The position numbers were made by a program, and so were the translations under genes. This document shows positions 45,301 to 53,109 of a DNA stretch of 64,000 bases, piece by piece (within the stretch, counting starts at the first letter, position 1; the number at the start of each line of letters is the position of its first letter). The DNA lies in contig JAPJBO010000124.1 of NCBI GenBank assembly GCA_030068145.1, forward strand, positions 248,001 through 312,000. The letters are read 5' to 3'. The DNA is from Diplonema papillatum (lineage: Eukaryota; Euglenozoa; Diplonemea; Diplonemida; Diplonemidae). The notes under the pieces were generated by a model. The model ran no database searches. It saw only the letters and a program-made list of their open reading frames with translations, and was not told where the DNA came from.

Positions 45301-48300
45301 TAGTCGCGGAAGACAGTCTCTGGGACTGCACGGGTCTTCCTGCCAGACAGCTCGGTCCCATGTCCTCTTCCTGGGGCGCACGGCCCTCTTCCGGAGTAAT
45401 CTCCGGGACAGGGCACAGCCCTCTTCCGGGAGGAGTCACGGCGACAGCCTCTGGGCAGGGCGCGAGACCCTCTTGGGAAGTCGCCGGTCGCTGGGTCCGG
45501 ATCCGCGACTTCAACGTCGTCCATTGCCGTCTCGAATATGCGGAGCTCTTCTTCAAGCCGCGAAACGATCCTCCCTTTGCCGACCTGCATTTACTTCACG
45601 CGCCGATTCGCATCGAGTAGGGCCGCCTTCATCTCTGTCGACTCTTCCGCGTCCACCTGAGATCGACGGTGCTCTGCAGCTCTTCCTGGTCGCCTTGTAA
45701 CTGAGATCGGCATCCAGCCTACCAACCTGTCTTTCAAGCGGGCTTCCACTCTGCGCTGCGTTGTTCTTCAAGTCGATGATCAATTGCGCAGAGGTTGATT
45801 CTGCTTCTTGGCTGTCAGCTTTGCGACGTCGACAGGGCGCACGGCCCTCTTCCGGAGGAGTCACGGAGACAACCTCTGGGAAGGGCGCAAGGCCCTCTTC
45901 CGGAGAAGCCACATGGACAGTCTCTGGGACAGGGCGCACGGCCCTCTTCCGGAGGAGTCACGGAGACAGCCTCTGGGAAGGGCGCAAGGCCCTCTTCCGG
46001 AGAAGCCACATGGACAGTCTCTGGGACAGGGCGCACGGCCCTCTTCCGGAGGAGTCACGGAGACAGCCTCTGGGAAGGGCGCAAGGCCCTCTTCCGGAGA
46101 AGCCACATGGACAGTCTCTGGGAAGGGCGCACGGCCCTCTTCCGGAGAAGCCACGGAGACAACCTCTGGGAAGGGCGCAAGGCCCTCTTCCGGAGAAGCC
46201 ACATGGACAGTCTCTGGGAAGGGCGCACGGCCCTCTTCCGGAGGAGTCACGGAGACAGCCTCTGGGAAGGGCGCAAGGCCCTCTTCCGGAGAAGCCACAT
46301 GGACAGTCTCTGGGAAGGGCGCACGGCCCTCTTCCGGAGGAGTCACGGAGACAGCCTCTGGGAAGGGCGCACGGCCCTCTTCCGGAGAAGCCACATGGAC
46401 AGTCTCTGGGACAGGGCGCACGGCCCTCTTCCGGAGGAGTCACGGAGACAACCTCTGGGAAGGGCGCAAGGCCCTCTTCCGGAGAATCCACGTGGACAGT
46501 CTCTGGGACAGGGCGCACGGCCCTCTTCCGGAGGAGTCACGGAGACAGCCTCTGGGAAGGGCGCAAGGCCCTCTTCCGGAGAAGCCACATGGACAGTCTC
46601 TGGGACAGGGCGCACGGCCCTCTCACTGATTTTCCGAGGGAACCTGCGAGGCTTGACGAATCTACATACAGGGGGTCGGTTCGGATTTCTTCATTCCTTT
46701 CCTCTCATTGAACGAAACCCGCTACTGCAATGCACGGCAGCAATGCCGGACCGCATTGTCCAACTGCAATGCAGACCTTGCAGAGCTCATGGCCCTCTTC
46801 CGGAGAAGTCGCTGAGGACGTTCTCTGGGACAGCAAGAACTTCGTTGCAAAACAGCATAGTCCTCCCTCGAGAACGTGTCGCCGGACGCCGACACCATAC
46901 TGCCGCCACCTGCAACCAAGGACTTGCCGCGTCCGTACTCGCTTTTCGGTTCAAGTCAGTTTCGGGAAGCGACAGTCACGAGATACCAAACAAAATCGGA
47001 GGAAGGTGCTTGGTAGATCTCGCTCCTGCCGGCGCTTGCGCGAAATTAGCTGAATTAAACGCCCAAACAATCTTGCGTGTAGCCCTTCAATGTTTTGTGC
47101 AGGCTAAAAAGACGTGGGCAGCGTGTTTTTGGTGGTTGCTCAGAATTCTTACCTCAAGTGGGAGAACGATCAACCGGCACGCACAAACAAAACGAAGCGC
47201 CTGTCTTTTTTGCACGAAAATTGAGTGCCGGACTAATATGAAAGATATACTTCCCGATATGCTCGCCCCGCCAAACTGGCCTACTCGCGCGCAGCTTTCA
47301 CTTCGAACGACCGCTAGTCCTGGACGAACCAGTTGAATCGAGGGAAGCTCGTTTTGCCTTTTTAACCGATGCTCGGGATTTTTTTTGATTTCCTCCGTGA
47401 TCGCGTTTGAATTCTCTTTGCTTCCAATCTGTCAGAAAACGAGAGAAACACGGGAAAAGTAAGGAACCTGCTCGACTTCTCGCTGCCTGTTCTTGAGTCG
47501 GATTTGCTCCGCGTTGGCGAGGGCGACGTCCTCCATCAGCTTCTTCGCGATTTCCTTCTTCTTCACCGTCTCTTTTCGGTCGTCCTCCTTCATTTTTTCA
47601 GTGTGACGCAGCATCGCCTCCTGTGTTGTGCGTTTTGTGTATTGTTGGTAGCATGTTGTACCCACTGTAGTGTTCGTAATGCAAGATGGCATTCCCCGTG
47701 CAGCGATACACGCACGCACTGTCAGCGACTAACACCGAGTCATCAGGTGCAGTCCTATCGAATTGGGGCGGAGGTTGACACAGTATTGCAAGGCCTCTTC
47801 ATCCACCAACACCTTCATTCTCATCGTTCTCGTTGTCTCCGCCACCGCGCTGACATTTCAGAAGAGCCAGATCGAGAGCGAGCAATGATGAAACACGTAG
47901 CACTGCTTGAAAACAAACAAACCTGTTCTTGCTGTTTCAACTCGAGCCTTCTCAGGCGCTCCTGTTCGCGTTCTTCGATCTGCGCGCGGATGACTGCGGC
48001 GCCGCGTTTCCTGTCTTCGATGCGTTTGTGCTCGCGCTCTTCGTACATTTTGAGAGCTTTGATGCGCTCGGTCTCCATCATGATGTCCAGTCGCTTTTCT
48101 TCCTCTGCCTTGTCGTAGGCAATGGCATGCTTTTCATGCGCCTGCGCATCGCGGATGGTAACGCACTTGGTGTACAACATCAGCTTGTTCATCGCCTTGA
48201 CCTCGTCGAGCTCTTCGTCCAGCTTCATCTGCGCTTTGCTGACGGTCTCCTTTCGGTTGAGTTCCTCAGTGACCTCTTCCAAGGGTTTGATGGTGCCTTG

Positions 48301-48561
48301 CGCCTTGCGCTCGTCGTCCAACTTCATCATTCGCGCCTTCCTTTCGCCAGCGGCTGCCTGCAGCCTTTGCCGTTCTTCTGCCGCTGCGGAGCTGCGGTTC
48401 TTTCCGAGGTCGACAGCGCTCATCAGCGACTTCCAGTTCAACAGCTCCGAGGCGTTGATCACCACCGTCGAATCAACCGGCGCCTGGTACTTCTCCACCG
48501 CTCGCTTCTTCAGCTGCCCTTCGCTCTCCCCGACGCCGCGGCGCGCCTTCGTGTCCAACAT
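33216..48561 (-). CDS. CFAP45: CFAP45-like cilia- and flagella-associated protein (gene span, four exons)
   Basis: CFAP45 (CCDC19) is a microtubule inner protein of the ciliary A-tubule with a trichohyalin-plectin-homology coiled coil. Exons: 47923-48561, 47468-47620, 35461-36015 and 33216-33314. All three junctions are GT-AG in phase 0, giving 481 residues (human protein about 550). Exon 1 has the diagnostic MNKLMLYTKCVTIRDAQ and IEEREQERLRRLE; exon 4 ends in LKTCAVPEKYYSELLKKK, like the family C-terminus. The start MLDTKARRG at 48561 precedes the NASELLNWKS motif. Intron 2 is 11.5 kb and holds a second, broken gene, a transposon-like element and minisatellites; intron 3 (2.1 kb) holds a mobile-element ORF remnant. 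If transcription crosses all this, the pre-mRNA exceeds 15 kb for a 1.4-kb message. Confidence 0.92.
34529..35235 (-). pseudogene. Decayed mobile-element ORF with Cys/His (HRM) domain and basic tail
   Basis: Lies in CFAP45 intron 3. One frame reads DDDGLAVKFCRQHRMTQC-ATC (about 35032-35160); a shifted frame continues as an Arg/Lys/Ser/Glu-rich tail (34529-35068). The same DGLAVK.C..HRM..C.T signature occurs at 58208-58500, so it is a repeated protein domain, probably zinc-binding and part of an ORF1/gag-like product. The frame break and missing N-terminus indicate decay. No catalytic domain is attached. Confidence 0.55.
35246..35352. repeat. 52-bp tandem duplication
   Basis: Two adjacent copies of a 52-bp unit (GAACCACATGGATGAGCATG ... 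TTAAGCAT.GAGTTCTGTA) with three differences. Sequence just beyond the second copy (35345-35375) reappears inverted at 38213-38250 inside the ACTAGT element. Confidence 0.9.
35461..36015 (-). CDS. CFAP45: CFAP45 exon 3
   Basis: Acceptor AACGCAG/GCC and donor CGCCAG/GTTCGT bound 185 codons of uninterrupted charged coiled coil (AEDRRIAEYLREKDQREQ ... EESIRQ-like end EAKIESIRQ). The extended open frame to 35032 is read-through into intron. Confidence 0.93.
36243..37013. repeat. Dispersed repeat R1, two tandem copies
   Basis: Copies at 36243-36645 and 36652-37013 match each other and 49526-49941 over most of their length (landmarks ATGGGTATGTGCTCAACACC, GAATCCGTCACGGGG, AATCAGTTAAAAAACTCAGG). The second copy is cut at 37013 by the ACTAGT element, whose far flank resumes with AACTCCG. 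No conserved ORF crosses the copies. Confidence 0.93.
37014..39601. mobile_element. 2.6-kb element with ACTAGT-rich inverted ends and TA target duplication
   Basis: Begins CACGGTGCACTAGT and ends in the inverse of CACGGCGCACTAGT; TA lies on both sides (37012-37013, 39602-39603), and the left flank plus TAAACTCCG reproduce the uninterrupted R1 sequence. Each end has a tandem array of about 21-bp units (CACTAGTAAAAATGACTAGTG), at 37025-37180 and inverted at 39430-39600. The interior has two diverged copies of a TTTGGACCGGAA-TCTTTT stretch (38449-38560, 39245-39330) and a GC-rich EF-hand exon. No transposase is seen, so it is non-autonomous; a TA duplication is typical of Tc1/mariner-like transposition. 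Confidence 0.75.
38885..39113 (-). pseudogene. Captured exon encoding an EF-hand
   Basis: Within the ACTAGT element. A 229-bp GC-rich stretch is bounded by an acceptor (CTACTTTAG) and a donor (GATCA/GTATAG) and stays open: PDAEGGESLSVVGTRRRR..., then AEWRSRAFLTVDADDSGLLAFKELI. DADDSGLLAFKE has Asp1, Asp3, Ser5, Gly6 and Glu12 of a calcium-binding EF-hand loop. Its base composition is like host exons and unlike the AT-rich element around it. No neighbouring exon completes a gene, so capture of a host fragment is the simplest reading. Confidence 0.55.
39609..39750 (+). repeat. Dispersed repeat R4
   Basis: Matches the inverse of 50445-50552 over about 130 bp (GGTTTAGCTT, GGAAAGGTTGAAAAAGGTTT, TCACCGTCGGTTTGTG) and, in its first part, 5698-5750. 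It follows directly after the ACTAGT element. Confidence 0.88.
40286..41936 (-). pseudogene. Ubiquitin-specific-protease-like gene lacking the Cys box, nested in CFAP45 intron 2
   Basis: The 3' part (40286 to about 41330) encodes the distal USP fold: FCDARQHDAHEAL, zinc-ribbon cysteines (RCSACG, CDC), GEDTASGHYVTYV with the catalytic His, and WILFDDLHV with the Asp. The C-terminus adds a C2H2-like finger (CQHC...HERRCH). The 5' part (41936 to about 41500) begins MSTNRKGKAFVSVGPLVGLL, a short signal-anchor helix followed by YYRR, recalling mitochondrial USP30. The Cys box (NxGNTC) that should lie between them is absent in every frame I can see. Instead the region 41371-41457 is filled with GCAAACG repeats, through which the open frame merely runs. 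The gene is therefore broken, or one exon is unrecognised. Same strand as the host gene. Confidence 0.6.
41371..42115. repeat. Paired clusters of GCAAACG/CGTTTGC motifs in inverted arrangement
   Basis: Left cluster 41371-41457 and right cluster 42039-42115 consist of GCAAACG, AAACGTTTG and inverse words, about 580 bp apart. This copies the plan of the ACTAGT element (short palindromic words packed at both ends), so the segment may be a small non-autonomous element inserted in the USP-like gene. No exact TIR or target duplication could be fixed. Confidence 0.6.
42114..42189. repeat. 76-bp perfect duplication, copy 1
   Basis: Identical to 43876-43949 (CGACCGGCGTGTGAGCACGG ... ACCATGGGATTGTCCC). 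It starts exactly at the right edge of the GCAAACG cluster. Confidence 0.92.
43542..43612. repeat. About 70-bp perfect duplication, copy 1
   Basis: Identical to 46994-47066 (TCGGAGGAAGGTGCTTGGTA ... GAATTAAACGCCCA). In copy 2 the R2 repeat begins at its end. Confidence 0.92.
43876..43949. repeat. 76-bp perfect duplication, copy 2
   Basis: Second copy of the sequence at 42114-42189, same orientation, 1.7 kb away. Confidence 0.92.
44000..45320. other. Part of CFAP45 intron 2 with no recognisable gene
   Basis: Several moderately long plus-strand frames (44500-44757, 44758-45273) are open but show no domain. The Ser/Arg/Pro/His-rich peptides look like non-coding GC-rich DNA or very old mobile-element sequence. 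Confidence 0.35.
45363..46840. repeat. 48/49-bp (97-bp higher-order) minisatellite
   Basis: Core block 45837-46622: alternating 48-bp units (GGGCGCACGGCCCTCTTCCG + GAGGAGTCACGGAGACAGCC) and 49-bp units (GGGCGCAAGGCCCTCTTCCG + GAGAAGCCACATGGACAGTC), about 16 units. Diverged units occur before it at 45363-45480 and after it at 46785-46835, so the array was once longer or has been interrupted. All plus frames and several minus frames are open across it, giving apparent ORFs up to 513 codons that only mirror the repeat. Confidence 0.95.
46994..47196 (-). repeat. Perfect duplication copy 2 followed by inverted R2 copy 3
   Basis: 46994-47066 repeats 43542-43612 exactly; 47066-47196 is R2 in inverted orientation (AATCTTGCGTGTAGCCC ... 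CCGGCACGCACAAAC). The abrupt boundary suggests R2 inserted at, or was joined to, the end of the duplicated piece. Confidence 0.88.
47468..47620 (-). CDS. CFAP45: CFAP45 exon 2
   Basis: Acceptor CACAACACAG and donor GAGCAG/GTTCCT bound 51 codons (EAMLRHTEKMKEDDRKET ... LKNRQREVEQ). Separated from exon 1 by a 302-bp intron and from exon 3 by 11.5 kb. Confidence 0.92.
47923..48561 (-). CDS. CFAP45: CFAP45 exon 1
   Basis: 213 codons from the Met at 48561 to the donor CAAGAACAG/GTTTGT. Contains the most conserved CFAP45 stretch (MNKLMLYTKCVTIRDAQAHE). The AT-rich DNA upstream of 48561 is likely the promoter side. Confidence 0.93.
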
Positions 48562-49525
48562 GGCGCAAGACCCTCTATTTCAGGGCCCAAAAAAGGACAC
48601 GAGATCTTTGCTTCCCCGGAGTTTCTTCCGCCCTTTTTTTTTGTATGCCTGGTCAGTGTGCGCGCTAACAGCCGGCTTGCCGGCTGATTAAATTTCGAGC
48701 GTTTTTTCATTTGCCGGCAGCAGTGCTCCCGCTAACCTCACTTTTGGTGAGGAAATCCAAAACCTGCTTTTTGGGCTTTTTTTTTTTTTTTGTGCTCCCC
48801 AAAAAATTTCCCCGTGTTGTAGCTTCGTTTCTGCCTCAGTTTCTCGACCAACTTTCTGAGACCGAGAAGCATTTCTCCAGGGGAGCACCAGAATCTTTCA
48901 AAGGGGGGTCTGCCCCCCGGCGAACGGTACGGTACAGGTGGAGAAAGTTTGCACTTCTCAGTCTGTTTGTCACAATAAACACTGCACATTCCTGAAGGCA
49001 ACAGCCCATTTCAAATTCAACCACCACTCGATACTGTGTGCTGGTAAATCATTGCCACGAGTAGATGCAGACCAGAGATCACATGGAACAAGGCACTTGT
49101 GTCAACTCGGAGAGAATCTGTCAAGAAACCCAGGGCTGCTTCTGAGCCTCGACTCGCTTTCTCGGCTCCAGCCCCCGTGGCAGCCCCCGACTTTTACCCG
49201 CCAGTACGAGTAGACCGTGATGCAGTGCTTTGGCTACACGATACCACCACCGGGAAAAAGGTGAGGAATTCCTCGCACTTTTTCGTTAGCCGGAGCACTG
49301 GCCGGCAGACTCGTACAAAATCAGCCGATTTTCCACAGTGGAAACTCTGGCTCTGCCGCCCCCCAGTGCGGTCTAACAAAGACCGCATGTGGGTTGCCAT
49401 CACGCGTACCGCTGACCATGATTGGCGCTGATGCGCTCGATTCACTTGTACCTGCGGTGAGGCAGTTTCCCACTGTGCTGGATGGAAGGTGCCCTCGCCC
49501 AAGCACGTTTCTCCGGGTTACTGGG
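48562..49525. other. Upstream flank of CFAP45, no gene seen
   Basis: Contains a long T run (48779-48792) and short unrelated frames. It ends where the R1 repeat begins. Confidence 0.4.
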
Positions 49526-49941
49526 GGATTGCAAGAACGTGCTTGGTATGGGTATGAGCTCAACACCGCACTGGTCCCGTCTGCGCCGTGTTTCGGTCCT
49601 TAAGCCACGGACACATAAGGCGGACCATCATCAGCGCGGAACCTGAGTGTCTGCAGACAGGACTGCGGTGTGAGTCTGGTTTGTCAGGCGGCTGTTCGTA
49701 GCTCGTCACAGCCAGGACCACCCGTGCTACTAGAGCACAGGCGAATCCGTCACGGGGAGAAGGCCCCTACAACCGTGTCTGAGCAATCAGTTAAAAAACT
49801 CAGGGCACTCGCCCTGATTGTGACTGCGACTCGCTAGGCAGCACTGACTTGTCTTCTTTTTACGGTGGCAATCTGCGAAGTAAACTCCGCAGAGCACAGT
49901 GGACATGGGGTTGCCGTGTGCAGCACCAATGGTTGAAGTAC
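49526..49941. repeat. Dispersed repeat R1, fullest copy, plus a 5' scrap downstream
   Basis: About 415 bp matching 36243-36645 and 36652-37013. The first 23 bp of the repeat recur at 50026-50048. Confidence 0.93.
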
Positions 49942-50251
49942 CAAAAGGAAAAAGAGTGCGAGGAAGTAATCCTGCGTGCTGAGGGCAGCAAGTCGCGTTA
50001 CGCGAAGTACCCTACCGGAACGGGGGGATTGCAAGAACGTGCTTGGAGGACGTGGTTGGGGAGGGGGGGGGTAAAAGACACTGTTTTTCCCAGTGTACAT
50101 CGAAAATCCCAAAAAAGTGGTAAATTTCAGGGGGGGGTAAAGTCTAGGGGGGGGTAAATGACAACGAATTATACTGATAAGTAAATAGTACACGGGAAGT
50201 AAATAATAATAAGCATTTATTCGGCAAGATAATTTCTGTTTATTTTGTCGA

Positions 50252-50374
50252 GGTGTCGGTTTTAGTCCCGAGGGAGGCCCGAGGGGGGGTTTGCAACCCC
50301 GAGCCACGAGCGGAGCGAGTGGCGAGGGGTTGCAAACCCCCCCGAGGGCCTCCCGAGGGACTAAAACCGACACC
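50252..50374. repeat. 123-bp palindrome (foldback hairpin)
   Basis: Two 58-bp arms are inverse copies except where CCCGAGGG on one side faces CCCTCGGG-type words on the other. As RNA or single-stranded DNA it would form a very stable hairpin. It is GC-rich within AT-rich surroundings. Confidence 0.95.
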
Positions 50375-50533
50375 GAGCCAAAATTGGCGGAAATTATTGC
50401 CGAATAAATGAAATTATTTATAAGAGTAAATAATATCCGTGAAGTAAAATAATTACCCCAAAGAAATAATAAAAAAAACACAAACCGACGGTGACCCCCA
50501 AAACCTTTTTCAACCTTTCCAATTCCCTTTAAG

Positions 50534-50899
50534 CTAAACCATTCTACTCGTGTGGCCCCGCACAGCCTCCAACCTGGCCTTTTTGGCAGGGGGAACAGCG
50601 GGTTCCTCTTCTGCATCGGCATCGTCGGCTTCATTAGTCCACTCTTCTTCCTCGGCAGCTTCGCTTCCCTCGTCGTCCATCTCGTTCTCATCTTCGTGCT
50701 CCTCTGGCGCTGCACCTTCGTCTTGGATCGCAGCAGCAGCGACCTCTGTGTCGTCGAGTGACAGTACGTCCCCGGCCTCCGACCCGTCGCTGTTCACGGT
50801 GCTGACGTAGTCGCTGTCGTCCTGCTCCAGAACCACCACCCCCTCCACCTCGGCCTTCACGTTGGCCTGCGCCATCATTTCTTTCTTGAGTGTGTCCAT
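50534..50899 (-). CDS. Acidic 121-residue ORF of unknown function
   Basis: Starts MDTLKKEMMAQANVKAEVEG and is then dominated by Asp/Glu/Ala/Ser (DDSDYVSTVNSDGSEAGDVL, EEHEDENEMDDEGSEAAEEE), with a final basic patch PAKKARLEAVRG that could be a nuclear signal. No domain is recognised; such acidic tails occur in chromatin and transcription proteins. It may be an element-encoded protein or a captured exon, since it sits between the inverted ends of the 50157-51045 element. The opposite strand is Ser-rich shadow. Confidence 0.5.
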   Translation of the reverse strand: MDTLKKEMMAQANVKAEVEGVVVLEQDDSDYVSTVNSDGSEAGDVLSLDDTEVAAAAIQDEGAAPEEHEDENEMDDEGSEAAEEEEWTNEADDADAEEEPAVPPAKKARLEAVRGHTSRMV

Positions 50900-51626
50900 G
50901 TGTTGAAGGGTCCTTGCGGGTGGTTACCAAATAATATCCGGCCGAATTTACACACGTTCGTTTATTACTTGCTTCATAAATCGATTCGTTTATTATTTGC
51001 TTTCCCGTGTATTATTTACTAATAAATAAGTAAATAATATACGTGTACGGGGTTAATGCCCTGTTTTCTGTGTCTTCACCCCTAGCACGGTGTAACGAAG
51101 CCCGGTGGATCTGTTTGCCCTTCGGTCGAACTTGCACTTCCCGTGGAAAGGTGGAAAGGGTTCGGGGACTATCTGCGCTTCTTGGGGCGGCAGCACTGGC
51201 TGCACCGGGCCGCCCACGACGACTGAGCCAGGGGTATTTTCATTGTGAAAAAAGGAGATCACCCGAACAACTTGGCATTGATCATCACCTTGCCAGGCTT
51301 GTCAGCAACGCGGAGAAGCGCCCATAGTAGAGTCTTCCCCGAGCCAACTTCTCCCAGGTGAGAACAGCCAGCAAGACTAGTTAGGTAGGGCGCTGCCCTA
51401 CCTGGCTGTCACTGTAACTGGCCCCGGCGGCATGATTCGCCTGATCGGCAGACCTTCTAAATCCGGTCGATTATCGGCCGGTCAGTTTTCAGTTTTTTTT
51501 TCCCCGGCCGAAATCGGCGGTGGACGCCACTCTTTCCAATCGTTCTGCTGTAAGTTGGTTAGTTGGATGGAGAGCAGGGTCCGTACCTCGTCCGGCAGAG
51601 AGACTTCTCTGGTCCAGAATTTGCCG

Positions 51627-51911
51627 TCAGGTATCTGTTGTCCCGAACAAATACTCGACTATCGACTCATAGCTGGGCAGCTGACATGGGGGTAGTGGGA
51701 AGCGCTTGATGGCCATGTTGAGGGGTTTAGCCCCTAATATGAATCGGAGTTCCCCCGGTCGCTTTTTCGGTACGCAGAAAGCTGAGTGAAAAACACTCCC
51801 TGGGCGATTGCGAGGGGCACTCTGCGATGTGGCCCGACAGCACAGAGTCGATCTGTGAGGACAGTCGAAGGTTCGGTGGTCCAAGATTGAATGGCAGCAA
51901 GGACCAGTCAA
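51627..51911 (-). pseudogene. Reverse-transcriptase fragment, DIRS-like
   Basis: Contains SAFCVPKKRPGELRFILGAK then PLNMAIKRFPLPP, matching the 'F.VPKK.G.WR.I.D.R.LN..' entry block of retroelement RTs, most like DIRS/Ngaro types. Only about 95 residues remain and no YxDD palm motif follows. It lies 3' of the neighbouring mobile-element ORF on the same strand. Confidence 0.5.
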
Positions 51912-51916
51912 TGCGT

Positions 51917-52834
51917 TCAGCTAGAAATTCGGATTATAATAGATTCCTGATGAAGCTGGACTTCCATGAGCTGGTGCAACATAACTGCTAAACTGCTCTT
52001 GACTTGGGGGGGAATAGTAGGTTCGTCCAAAGCGCCGAACAGAAAAAAGGGGCCCGCGTCTGATCGCCAGTACTGCGAAGTGAGCCACTTCTTGTTACTG
52101 GCAATGTACTCACGAAGGCGATTGTTAATCATGTTCCCTTCTGCACAGGTGTCACACACATCGGTCCGTCGAGAAAGGTGCTGGAACTGGGCTCCACGTA
52201 GCCGGCGATACGTGGTGTACGACACCTTTTGATTCAGGTCGCTTTTTTCGTACACCAGCTGGAAGGGTACGAGAACGTTCTGTGCGACAACCGTCTCGTC
52301 TGCGGTGCAAAGCTTTTTGATGACACGTGACGTTGGTGTCGATGCCTGCTCGTGATCGTCGAATGCCTGCTGCCTCATTTCCGGGGTCACCTTTGTTGGT
52401 CGCCCGCCTCTTGCCACCTCTTCCCCGTTCTGTCTGTTGGCCCACAGCTTGTCCCCAACTTTCATGCCCACTACCGCGTACCGCTGCCTCACCCATCCCA
52501 AACCCTGCACGATCTTGCGCCGTGTCAGCTCGTGCGTGATGCTGTTGAACGTTTCAGGAAATGAACCGGATAACTCACGCCAGATTCGGGCCTTCTCAGT
52601 CTCTGTACACAGAGATACAACGAACCCGATCGGGTCAGCTCCTGCGACCTTCTCCAGAAAGGCTCTCGTCACTTTGAAGCGTCTCTTCATGGTGCCCGAT
52701 GACTTATCGTACTTCGTATACGCGTCTTGCCTCGCGAATTCTTCAACCGATGTTTCGACAAAACGCATTCCCGAGTCGCGCATTTTAAGATTTTGTTCAG
52801 TTCCTTTGGTGGGTGGGTGCTGTATCAAAGTCAT
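51917..52834 (-). CDS. Mobile-element protein of unknown function
   Basis: Intact 305-residue frame. Features: a helical start (VEEFARQDAYTKYDKSSGTM), a basic middle (ARGGRPTKVTPEMRQQAFDD) and a segment VSYTTYRRLRGAQFQHLSRR followed by TDVCDTC. That last pattern ('vsy.tf.rl.P..v.......d.C..C') is shared by several poorly characterised eukaryotic transposon ORFs, so I infer a transposition-linked, zinc-binding protein. No catalytic DDE or recombinase motif is visible. The flanking RT and tyrosine-recombinase relics on the same strand suggest a composite or nested element. Confidence 0.55.
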   Translation of the reverse strand: MTLIQHPPTKGTEQNLKMRDSGMRFVETSVEEFARQDAYTKYDKSSGTMKRRFKVTRAFLEKVAGADPIGFVVSLCTETEKARIWRELSGSFPETFNSITHELTRRKIVQGLGWVRQRYAVVGMKVGDKLWANRQNGEEVARGGRPTKVTPEMRQQAFDDHEQASTPTSRVIKKLCTADETVVAQNVLVPFQLVYEKSDLNQKVSYTTYRRLRGAQFQHLSRRTDVCDTCAEGNMINNRLREYIASNKKWLTSQYWRSDAGPFFLFGALDEPTIPPQVKSSLAVMLHQLMEVQLHQESIIIRISS

Positions 52835-53109
52835 TGTACAGGCGTTACCCTACCTGGGGCCTCGAAATCCAGAAAAACCGCGTTTTGTGCTCAAAAGAAG
52901 GCTCGCCGAGAGCATTTGAGCTCGAAATCGGCTCGCAAACATGGTTTTTGGGGGGCCGTAGGTCCTATACCCCACTTGTCCAGTATCTTACTGTGCCAGA
53001 AAACATCTGCCCAAACCCCCCCCCCCCCCCTTTTAGCATCGTACCATATACAAGCGAAGTTTCCGGCCAATTTTGGGAAATCGCGTATCAGCAGGTCGGC
53101 AGTGGGACT

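Larger units (their letters stand above)
50157..51045. mobile_element. Inverted-repeat element with long hairpin and an acidic ORF
   Basis: AT-rich ends align as inverted repeats of about 40 bp (AGTAAATAGTACACGGGAAG near 50185 against the inverse of CTTTCCCGTGTATTATTTAC near 51010). Inside, 50252-50374 is a 123-bp near-perfect palindrome of 58-bp arms (GGTGTCGGTTTTAGTCCC ...) around GCGGAGC. R4 sequence lies at 50445-50552, followed by the ORF at 50534-50899. A related end sequence without the interior occurs at 60067-60262. No transposase is recognised. Confidence 0.65.

Noticed and set aside
45795..47336. 513-residue ORF and its 316/273-residue partners
   Set aside because: Open only because the 48/49-bp repeat lacks stops in several frames on both strands.
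48781..49050. Minus-strand ORFs upstream of CFAP45
   Set aside because: Short, low-complexity around a poly-T tract, no family signature.
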